Shown: piece after piece, positions 1 to 5,315 of the stretch
How positions within the stretch are numbered: the first letter of the stretch is position 1
How the letters are laid out: the number at the start of each line of letters is the position of its first letter
Source: JBCBTJ01 sp964597685
GTDB lineage: Bacteria > Pseudomonadota > Alphaproteobacteria > Caulobacterales > Hyphomonadaceae
Assembly (NCBI GenBank): GCA_964597685.1
Contig: CAZQZC010000142.1
Location: forward strand, 1 to 7,261
Direction: 5' to 3'
Length of the DNA: 7,261 nucleotides
The notes under the pieces: model-generated
Database searches by the model: none
What the model was told of the DNA's origin: nothing
The model's input: only the letters and a program-made list of their open reading frames with translations
Made by a program: the position numbers and the translations under genes

Positions 1-51
1 CCCGACCCAAGATCCCGCCGCTCAATACGGCAAAATAATTGAGTCTGGACC

Positions 52-795
52 CTAACGCGTTTGATACGGGTCGAGTTCGGACAGCGTCAGCGCATAGGCC
101 GCGTCGCCAAGTTCATTGCGGACCTCTTCGGCGGACAATTCGCCCTCCAGCCAATAGGGCGTCCAGATATCGTCGATCTTGATGGCCGGTTCGGCGCGCA
201 CGAAAATGATCTGATTGGGCGGCGGCGGCGGCGTGTGAATGCACGCGCCCATATAAGGAACGAACAAAAACTCGGCGTGGCGGCCCTGGTCGAAATCGAT
301 GGGCACGACGTAGCCCGGAATGCGGATCAACTCGCCGTGCAAATCCTCCACCACGTCGAAAGTCCCGAATTGCGGCATCAGGTCCAGTTCGGAGCCTTCC
401 TCGATCTCCGAAAAACCGCCGGCGTCGGCGAGCGTCGTCGTATTGGCGGCGTAGCGCTGCGAGAGCTGTTCGAAGAATTCCGCCTGCTGGCGCCACAATT
501 CCTCCTCGGCGCCTTCAGGCATCAGATCTTCCCATTTCAGAGGCACAGGTTCGCCGGGTGCGATTCCCCAATAGGTAGATGCGCTGGCATCGGTCTTTTT
601 GGCTTTGGATGCGGGCGCGGGTGGCGGCGCGTCGGCGGCCGGCGCGCGCTCTGTCTCAGCGACAACGATCGGCGTTGAAGCGCGCTCTTGCGCAGGCTGA
701 TCCGGCGCGCGTTCCGCCTCTCGCGGCGGCGTGCACGCCGCGATCACGGCCGACAGCAAAAGTGCGAAAGCCGTCTTCACGATATCTGGGCGCAT
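52..795 (-). CDS. DUF3299 family lipoprotein, possibly zinc-regulated
   Basis: This 247-residue envelope protein has a short positive N-terminus, a hydrophobic stretch (residues 8-20) and a lipobox I-A-A-C with Cys21, so it is probably a lipoprotein. Thr at +2 is not an inner-membrane retention signal. Residues 22-75 are a Pro/Ala/Glu-rich linker. Residues 75-245 match DUF3299 as I remember it: Y-W-G-I near 75, G-Y-V-V-P-I-D-F at 161-168, and F-V-P-Y-x-G-A-C-I-H-T-P-P-P-P-P-N-Q at 178-195. Cys185 and His187 are potential metal ligands. The frame is open back to 861, but the start at 795 is preferred: it has AAGAGG nine bases upstream, begins the signal peptide, and the longer form would run through the putative operator at 837-859. 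The biochemical role is unknown. Related lipoproteins sit in zinc-starvation (Zur) regulons, for example PA4063-PA4066 of Pseudomonas from memory. It is transcribed divergently from a MerC-type gene. Confidence 0.87.
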   Translation of the reverse strand: MRPDIVKTAFALLLSAVIAACTPPREAERAPDQPAQERASTPIVVAETERAPAADAPPPAPASKAKKTDASASTYWGIAPGEPVPLKWEDLMPEGAEEELWRQQAEFFEQLSQRYAANTTTLADAGGFSEIEEGSELDLMPQFGTFDVVEDLHGELIRIPGYVVPIDFDQGRHAEFLFVPYMGACIHTPPPPPNQIIFVRAEPAIKIDDIWTPYWLEGELSAEEVRNELGDAAYALTLSELDPYQTR

Positions 796-804
796 CCCAT
801 AAAA

Positions 805-810
805 CCTCTT
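805..810 (-). promoter_or_regulatory. Ribosome binding site deciding the DUF3299 start
   Basis: AAGAGG on the minus strand lies nine bases before the ATG at 795. No comparable site precedes the longer start at 861, whose extra N-terminus would also bury the lipoprotein signal. Confidence 0.6.
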
Positions 811-837
811 GCAAACTAAAAACTGCCCAGCCATAAG
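809..837 (+). promoter_or_regulatory. Possible promoter for the MerC-type gene
   Basis: TTGCAA (809-814), a 17-base spacer and CATAAG (832-837) each match the sigma-70 boxes at 4 of 6 positions. Initiation would fall near 844, inside the candidate Zur site, so a bound repressor would block it. This is a weak consensus-only call. Confidence 0.3.
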
Positions 838-861
838 AAATGTTACATGATCACTTTGCAA
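833..861 (-). promoter_or_regulatory. Possible promoter for the DUF3299 gene
   Basis: Reading leftward, TTGCAA (861-856), a 17-base spacer and TCTTAT (838-833) each match 4 of 6. The spacer lies wholly inside the candidate Zur site, and the -10 box overlaps the -10 box of the opposite promoter. This is a weak consensus-only call. Confidence 0.3.
837..859. promoter_or_regulatory. Candidate Zur (zinc uptake regulator) operator
   Basis: This 23-bp site lies between the divergent DUF3299 and MerC-type genes. Its left half is GAAATGTTACA, its centre T848, and its right half GATCACTTTGC. Against the proteobacterial Zur consensus as I remember it (left half GAAATGTTATA, any base, right half TATAACATTTC), 10 of 11 left-half and 7 of 11 right-half positions match. 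The site ends 12 bp before the MerC GTG and begins 41 bp beyond the lipoprotein ATG, where it would cover both likely promoters. Self-symmetry is only 6 of 11, so the right half is degenerate. The assignment rests on consensus recall plus the identity of the flanking genes. Confidence 0.55.
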
Positions 862-871
862 AGGTCAGCGC

Positions 872-1279
872 GTGTCCGCAAATTTTCCCTCAGAGGCCTA
901 TGGAAAGAGTTCCGCTAGCGCCGTAGCGGTAGATTTCTCCGCCACGACGATTTCTGGCGTTTGCTTGCTCCATTGTCTGGCGGCGCCGATTATCGCGTCG
1001 TTTCTTCCGGTCTTTGCGGGCGTTATCGAAACCGAATGGCTCCATAGGGCTCTCGTTGTGGTGGCGCTCCCGATCACAGGACTGGCGCTTGTCGGGCAAT
1101 GGCCGGCGCGCGGACGTGCGGTCTTTGTCGCGCTTGCCGTCTGTGGATTGGCCGCGCTCCTGATCGGCGCGTTCGTCGAGGCGCTCCACGATTTCGAAAC
1201 GCCTCTGACGGTATTGGGCGCCACCTTGTTGGCCGTCGCCCATATTTGGCGCTGGAGCCGGCGGAACCGTCCAGTTTAA
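872..1279 (+). CDS. MerC-domain inner membrane protein
   Basis: This 135-residue protein has four predicted membrane helices at about 24-48, 57-77, 82-104 and 111-128. The first carries the MerC hallmark G-V-C-L-L-H-C-L-A-x-P (Cys31, His34, Cys35), the thiol pair that in MerC is thought to handle Hg(II). The last helix ends with a conserved-looking His124. There are no other mer genes nearby, so mercury resistance is unlikely. Chromosomal MerC-domain proteins of this kind often neighbour Fur/Zur-family regulators in alphaproteobacteria (recollection), and the Zur-like site 12 bp upstream points to zinc or a related divalent metal as substrate (inference). The start is GTG with AAAGG seven bases upstream; no other in-frame start precedes the first helix. 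Its stop overlaps that of the convergent dehydrogenase gene. Confidence 0.85.
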   Translation: MSANFPSEAYGKSSASAVAVDFSATTISGVCLLHCLAAPIIASFLPVFAGVIETEWLHRALVVVALPITGLALVGQWPARGRAVFVALAVCGLAALLIGAFVEALHDFETPLTVLGATLLAVAHIWRWSRRNRPV

Positions 1280-2058
1280 GCGTTCTTGATCGTCAATCCG
1301 CCGTCCACCGGGATCGCCGCACCGGTCAGGAAGCTCGACGCAGGCAACACCACCGACAGCGTCACGTGCGCCACCTCCTCCGGGATCCCATAGCGGCGCA
1401 ACGGCACGCGGCGCTTGGCGTAGATCTCCTTGTGCTCGTCGGGGATGGCGTCGGTGATGCCAGTGTGGATCGGGCCGGGGCAGACCGCGTTCACCGTGAT
1501 CCCCTCCCGCCCGAGATCGACGGCCAGGCCGCGGGTCAGCCCGATCACGCCATGCTTGGCGGCGACATAGGGCGAATTGCCGGGTGTCGCGCCGAGGCCC
1601 TCTGTGGAGGCGATATTGACGATCCGCGCGCTGTCGGATTCGCGAAGAAACGGCAGCGCGGCGCGGATCAAGCGCTGGTGCGCAGACAGCATCACCTCCA
1701 GCGTCGGCGCCCAGGCCTCGTCATACCCGTCTTCGGAAACGTCGGCTAAACGGGCGAAACCCGCATTGTTGACGACGATGTCCAACCCGCCGAAGGCCGC
1801 CGCCGCCGCCTCGACCACGCGCTGAATGGCGCCCGGGTCGGAAACGTCCAGCGCCCAGGCTTTCGCGGTTTTGAACCCGGCCGCTTCGATCTCGGCGACC
1901 ACGGCGTCGCACGCGTCCTGGCGGAGGTCGGTAACGGCGACGTTCGCCCCTTCCCGGGCGAAGAGATGCGCCGTCGCCCGGCCCATGCCGCTGGCGGCTC
2001 CTGTGATGATCGCCGAACGTCCAGCGATCGACCGGCTCAGATCGCGATAGGGCTCCAT
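1276..2058 (-). CDS. Classical short-chain dehydrogenase/reductase, probably NAD-dependent
   Basis: This 260-residue protein is a single Rossmann domain of normal classical-SDR length. Visible motifs are T-G-A-A-S-G-M-G (19-26) for the cofactor, Asp44 at the end of beta 2 (favouring NAD over NADP), Asp71-Val72 at the adenine, N-N-A-G (97-100), Ser151 in I-V-N-I-A-S, Y164-x3-K168, P-G at 194-195 and D-G-G near the C-terminus. The catalytic Asn of the usual V-N-L motif in helix 4 appears to be Met123 (E-V-M-L). The substrate cannot be told from sequence; it resembles the broad family of 3-oxoacyl or hydroxyacid/alcohol dehydrogenases. ATG is preceded by GAGGAG six bases upstream, a strong site. 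It lies 39 bp downstream of the protease gene and could be read from the same transcript, but a palindrome in that gap suggests its own promoter control. Confidence 0.9.
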   Translation of the reverse strand: MEPYRDLSRSIAGRSAIITGAASGMGRATAHLFAREGANVAVTDLRQDACDAVVAEIEAAGFKTAKAWALDVSDPGAIQRVVEAAAAAFGGLDIVVNNAGFARLADVSEDGYDEAWAPTLEVMLSAHQRLIRAALPFLRESDSARIVNIASTEGLGATPGNSPYVAAKHGVIGLTRGLAVDLGREGITVNAVCPGPIHTGITDAIPDEHKEIYAKRRVPLRRYGIPEEVAHVTLSVVLPASSFLTGAAIPVDGGLTIKNA

Positions 2059-2074
2059 GGGCGTCTCCTCAAAT

Positions 2075-2088
2075 CTGTCTGAAGACAG
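2075..2088. promoter_or_regulatory. Palindromic operator candidate upstream of the dehydrogenase gene
   Basis: This is a perfect inverted repeat, CTGTCT-GA-AGACAG, centred about 23 bp before the dehydrogenase ATG and just upstream of its ribosome binding site (2065-2070). Length and symmetry fit a TetR-type repressor site, and SDR genes are frequent TetR targets. A terminator is less likely: as RNA it gives only a five-pair stem with no U-run on either strand. Confidence 0.4.
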
Positions 2089-2097
2089 TGTGGACGC

Positions 2098-3651
2098 TCA
2101 CCACAGAAAGCTGAAGCTCTGCCGGTCGGTTTGCGTGATCAATTGGCCGTCCACGTAGACCTCGACCTGGACGAAGACCGTGTTTCTCACGGAGTAATTG
2201 GTCGGTTCAAAGTTGAACGCCGCATACGGGATGACCAGAAACGCCCCGGAAAAGGAATGGACGCGGGTCGTCGGCGCGAAATTGACATAGGTCGCCACTT
2301 GGCCGGCGGTGTCGCGGTAGACGAGGTCGGCCGGCGCTGCATAGAGCGGCGAGCCGTCATAATTAAAGAAGCGCGCGCCCAGAACCGCGTTGCGCCCAAG
2401 CGCCCCGGTCAGGGAGCCGCCGGCGATGTTGAGCTGCACGCCTGGCAGGACGGTCCCAAACGGCGTCGGCACGGACACATCTTGCATCACGCTGAAACCG
2501 GCAATCTCGGCCGCCGGCCCAGCCGGATTTGTCGGCTGGACGGGTTGGGGCGTCGGCCGAACGGCAGGCGACGCCACACAGGCCGGCGTTTCGAAGAAGG
2601 CGCTGGCGAAATCGCCCGACGTCAAACACGCGGAAAAGCTGGCGTCGCACGCCTCATAAGCGCTGTTGCGCGCGCTACGGCAGCTCGAACGACACGCTGC
2701 GCCGGCGAGGTCGGCGTCGTCGCGGCACTCGGCGTAATCGGCCGCCACCGTCTCGCGGCACGACGCCTTTTGACGGTCGCAATAGGCTTGAAACGAGGTC
2801 GACGTCTCTCGCGGCGTTGGCGCGCCCGGCCGCGTGGAGAGGCGTTGTAGAAGCGCGCTTCGGGCGAACAGAGCGCTCGCCGGCGTGCCGAAGTTCAAGG
2901 GCTCGTTCGGATCGCTGAGGCCGGAATGGTGGATGCCGGCCAGCGCCCTGTCATTGTCGGCGAAGATCGCGGTCCCCGACGAGCCGCCCAGCGTGTCGCA
3001 GACATGGACGAGGCGGCGGTCCGCGCTGATGCTGGGCGCGCTCGCCTGGCATTCAAACCGCGTGAGCCGCTGCGGCCGCCCGGCCGGATGGTGGATCAGG
3101 AACAAGCTTTCCAGATCCGCGGGGTCGCGGGGGCTGATCTCGGCGATCGGATAGCGATCCTCCGGAACCGAATCGAGCAGCTGCAGGATCGCATAATCGA
3201 GGCCGCTGTCGGATTCGAGCGGGGCCGTGGCGACCCGATAGAGGTCGCCCACAGCCTGAAGCCGGTGCAGGAACCCGAACCGGACGCGGGCGTCGACGAC
3301 CCGAAAATCGCGGCCGGGCGTGCAATGGTAATTGGTGAGGATCTTGTCGCGGTCGATTCGCGTCGCGGTGCAGGTCGTGTTCGCGCGCCGGCCGTCGGGA
3401 TATTCCACAAGCAGATCCAGCAAACCGACCGAGCGGCCGATTCGTCGATACCGGTTGGCGTCGTTCAGCTCCCAGACTTCTTCGAAATTGTTGACGCCGA
3501 CGATGACCTCGTCATTCGCCCGGCGGGTGGAGGCTTCGCGGTAGGTTTTGTTTGGCTGGCCGAAATTCTCGGCCGGAAAGTCCAGCACAGCCTGCGCAGA
3601 TGCGGCTGCGGCGCACCAGGCCGCCAAAACAAGCGCAAACACCCACTTCAT
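2098..3651 (-). CDS. Secreted trypsin-like serine protease with Cys-rich hairpin and C-terminal beta domain
   Basis: This 517-residue protein starts with a Sec signal peptide (1-21, ending A-S-A-Q-A). A chymotrypsin-fold domain spans about 47-270. The catalytic triad is visible: His109 in T-N-Y-H-C, Asp152 in G-L-D-Y-A-I-L, and Ser225 in D-T-L-G-G-S-S-G-T-A, closest to the V8/glutamyl-endopeptidase style. Cys94 and Cys110 have the spacing around His of the chymotrypsin 42-58 disulfide; Cys201 and Cys218 may form a second. Residues 287-345 are predicted helical with seven cysteines, an eighth at 358. A Pro-rich linker (361-380) leads to a roughly 135-residue beta-rich domain of unknown role. 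The frame is open back to 3750, but the start at 3651 has GGAGG six bases upstream, begins the signal peptide and avoids overlap with the channel gene. Substrate is unknown; the location is periplasmic or extracellular. Confidence 0.87.
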   Translation of the reverse strand: MKWVFALVLAAWCAAAASAQAVLDFPAENFGQPNKTYREASTRRANDEVIVGVNNFEEVWELNDANRYRRIGRSVGLLDLLVEYPDGRRANTTCTATRIDRDKILTNYHCTPGRDFRVVDARVRFGFLHRLQAVGDLYRVATAPLESDSGLDYAILQLLDSVPEDRYPIAEISPRDPADLESLFLIHHPAGRPQRLTRFECQASAPSISADRRLVHVCDTLGGSSGTAIFADNDRALAGIHHSGLSDPNEPLNFGTPASALFARSALLQRLSTRPGAPTPRETSTSFQAYCDRQKASCRETVAADYAECRDDADLAGAACRSSCRSARNSAYEACDASFSACLTSGDFASAFFETPACVASPAVRPTPQPVQPTNPAGPAAEIAGFSVMQDVSVPTPFGTVLPGVQLNIAGGSLTGALGRNAVLGARFFNYDGSPLYAAPADLVYRDTAGQVATYVNFAPTTRVHSFSGAFLVIPYAAFNFEPTNYSVRNTVFVQVEVYVDGQLITQTDRQSFSFLW

Positions 3652-3706
3652 CGACGGCCTCCCTCCCCGACGCGTCGCCATCAGACTAGCCGAAGCGCGG
3701 CCCTCT

Positions 3707-5194
3707 TCAAACCGTCTCGGGTGCGGCTTTCTTTTCGCGCACCATCTCAACCTTCAACGTCGAGCCCGGTTGGATCAGCACGTCTTCGTGGCGCAGCGGA
3801 ATGTCGATCCCCGCCTCTTTAAACTTGTCCCAGACCGACAGCATCACCTCTGACCCGATATTGTTCACGCCGTTCTGGGGGTCGTTGATCCAGAACCGGC
3901 ATTCCAGCTCCACCGCCTCGTCTCCGAACTCCATGACCAGGCATTTGGGCGCGGGGTCGGTCAGGACCCGCTCACAGGCTGCCGCGCCGGCGACCACGAG
4001 GTCGACAGCCTCGCGGAGGTCGGTCTCATATTCCACGCGGATGCGGCGTTTCACCCGGACATTCTTGTTCGTGTAGCTCCAATTGATCACCTTGCCGGTG
4101 ACGAGCTGCTCGTTCGGGATCAAATGCTCCTTGCCGTCGCGGGTGATGACGCTCGCGTAGCGCAGGCCAAGGGACTTCACCACGCCATAGGTTTCGTCCA
4201 CTTCGATCACGTCTTCAGGCTTGATCGACCGGTCGGTGAGCAGGATCACGCCTGAAATGAAATTCGCCACGATCTGCTGCATGCCGAAGCCGAGACCGAC
4301 GCCGATGGCGCCGCCGAGGACGGCGAGACCCGACAGCGGAATGCCAAGGCCCGCGAGCGTCAGGAGCGCCGCGGCGAAGAACAGGCCAACTTGGATCGCA
4401 TTCGACAGGAGAATCCGAAGCGACGGCTCAACCTTCGGCAGCGTATCGACGCGGGTCTTCAACCGCTTCGACAACCAGCTTGCGCCGTACAGGAACAACG
4501 CCGCCGTCAAGATCGCCTGGACGACGAAGGGCGGGTTGATCTGGCGGCCGCCATAGTAAGGCCCGATGGAGCCAAGCCAGGCGAGGGTTTCATCCAGTAC
4601 GCCGAATGCATTCAGCACCGCCACTGTCCATGCGGTCCAGGTGATGGGCTGGCGCAGGCCCGCGGGCACGAACGCGGTGGCGAGTTTGATGATCAGCCAC
4701 GCAGTCGCGAGCGAGGTGGCGATTCGCACAATCGTGTCCGGCTGGCCGGACGCCGCCAGCGCGGTCTGCGCGATCCACAGCGCCCCGACCCAAAGCGCCG
4801 GACGCGCAATCGCCGGCGCTGTGTCCTCCAGACGGCTTTTCACGGCCTGGGGCAGCCGGCTAAGGCCAAGCTTTAAGAGTCGCTTGACCGGCCCGGCGAG
4901 GACAAGTCCAACCAGAAGCGCGGCGAGGATTGCGGCGGCCTGGACGCCCAGCGGCGCCAAGATCTCCGCCTGCAGAAGGTTCTCCCGCGCCCACCCCAAA
5001 GGATCAGCCAGTATTGGATCAGCCCAGTCGAAAAGGCCTGGGCCGTCCGCCGCAACCGACTCGACAGGGGGACCAACTTCCGGCGCGGTCGGCGACGCGT
5101 CGATGCGGAGGGTGTCGCCGCACACACGGCGGCCTTCGATGGTCACGCAGCCGTCAACAACGATCTCGCCGCCAATTTGCTCTTCAGGCTCCAA
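3707..5194 (-). CDS. MscS-family mechanosensitive ion channel, extended type
   Basis: This 495-residue inner membrane channel probably opens under membrane tension to release solutes on hypo-osmotic shock. The MscS core is clear. A Gly/Ala pore helix at about 287-318 contains G-G-A-I-G-V-G-L-G-F-G-M-Q, followed by D-R-S-I-K-P-E-D-V-I-E-V and the beta domain with P-N-E-Q-L at 360-364, I-N-W-S at 370-373, and a C-terminal alpha/beta domain to about 475. Further helices lie near 82-104, 131-148, 156-178, 184-204, 221-240 and 262-284, so it is well above E. coli MscS (286 residues) and closer to larger family members. The start is TTG with GGAGG five bases upstream; no ATG lies in frame before an upstream stop at 5219-5221. 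The first 80 residues are soluble, with Cys16 and Cys25 but no signal peptide. The gene ends 55 bp before the protease gene and may be cotranscribed with it. Confidence 0.9.
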   Translation of the reverse strand: MEPEEQIGGEIVVDGCVTIEGRRVCGDTLRIDASPTAPEVGPPVESVAADGPGLFDWADPILADPLGWARENLLQAEILAPLGVQAAAILAALLVGLVLAGPVKRLLKLGLSRLPQAVKSRLEDTAPAIARPALWVGALWIAQTALAASGQPDTIVRIATSLATAWLIIKLATAFVPAGLRQPITWTAWTVAVLNAFGVLDETLAWLGSIGPYYGGRQINPPFVVQAILTAALFLYGASWLSKRLKTRVDTLPKVEPSLRILLSNAIQVGLFFAAALLTLAGLGIPLSGLAVLGGAIGVGLGFGMQQIVANFISGVILLTDRSIKPEDVIEVDETYGVVKSLGLRYASVITRDGKEHLIPNEQLVTGKVINWSYTNKNVRVKRRIRVEYETDLREAVDLVVAGAAACERVLTDPAPKCLVMEFGDEAVELECRFWINDPQNGVNNIGSEVMLSVWDKFKEAGIDIPLRHEDVLIQPGSTLKVEMVREKKAAPETV

Positions 5195-5222
5195 GCGGAC
5201 CTCCGCTACGTTCCTCAGTCAT
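5184..5222 (-). other. Twelve-codon open frame overlapping the channel gene start
   Basis: ATG at 5222 opens a 12-codon frame (M-T-E-E-R-S-G-G-P-L-G-A) ending in TGA at 5184-5186, just inside the channel gene and in a different frame. A weak AAGGG lies nine bases before it. It could be a translated leader coupled to the TTG start, the original N-terminus after a single-base change, or chance. Nothing beyond position supports a product. Confidence 0.15.
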
Positions 5223-5315
5223 CGGATCAGCCCTTAGCGCGCACGCCTCGTATTGAAAACGCGCCAAAAGCGGTTCCTTCACAAGAGACGCGGTTCAGGT
5301 TTACCGCCCGAGGCT
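5195..5315. other. Intergenic region between Ntn hydrolase and channel genes
   Basis: These 121 bp between codirectional minus-strand genes hold the channel's ribosome binding site and a five-pair inverted repeat (GCGGT 5290-5294, ACCGC 5303-5307) with no following T-run. I see no convincing promoter or terminator. The gap is long enough for a promoter of the channel gene. Confidence 0.4.
5200..5204 (-). promoter_or_regulatory. Ribosome binding site supporting the TTG start of the channel gene
   Basis: GGAGG on the minus strand, five bases before the TTG at 5194, is the only good Shine-Dalgarno near an in-frame start. Upstream in-frame codons reach the stop at 5219-5221 without ATG, GTG or TTG. 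Confidence 0.6.

Noticed and set aside
21..43. CTCAAT / ATTGAG inverted repeat downstream of the DUF3299 gene
   Set aside because: A six-pair AT-rich stem with an 11-base loop and no T-run after it is too weak to call a terminator. Nothing else is visible in positions 1-51.
61..678. 205-codon open frame on the plus strand antisense to the DUF3299 gene
   Set aside because: It lies wholly opposite a gene with recognisable family motifs, its product is Arg/Gly-rich without domains, and such mirror frames are expected at this GC content.
872..1279. Mercury resistance (mer) operon
   Set aside because: The MerC-type protein is alone: no merR, merT, merP or merA is present. The upstream site looks Zur-like rather than like a MerR dyad.
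3689..3701. Small hairpin just after the channel gene stop
   Set aside because: GCCG/CGGC with a five-base loop and no following T-run is common by chance at this GC and not a credible terminator.
3652..3750. Extended N-terminus of the protease
   Set aside because: The extra 33 codons overlap the channel gene, are Arg-rich and would bury a good signal peptide. The start at 3651 has its own GGAGG.
2926..3822. 298-codon plus-strand open frame across the protease and channel gene ends
   Set aside because: It runs antisense to two well-supported genes and has no recognisable motif, membrane helix or ribosome binding site.
4566..5237. 223-codon plus-strand open frame opposite the channel gene
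   Set aside because: The composition (Ser/Arg/Pro-rich, no domain) is that of an antisense shadow of the MscS gene.
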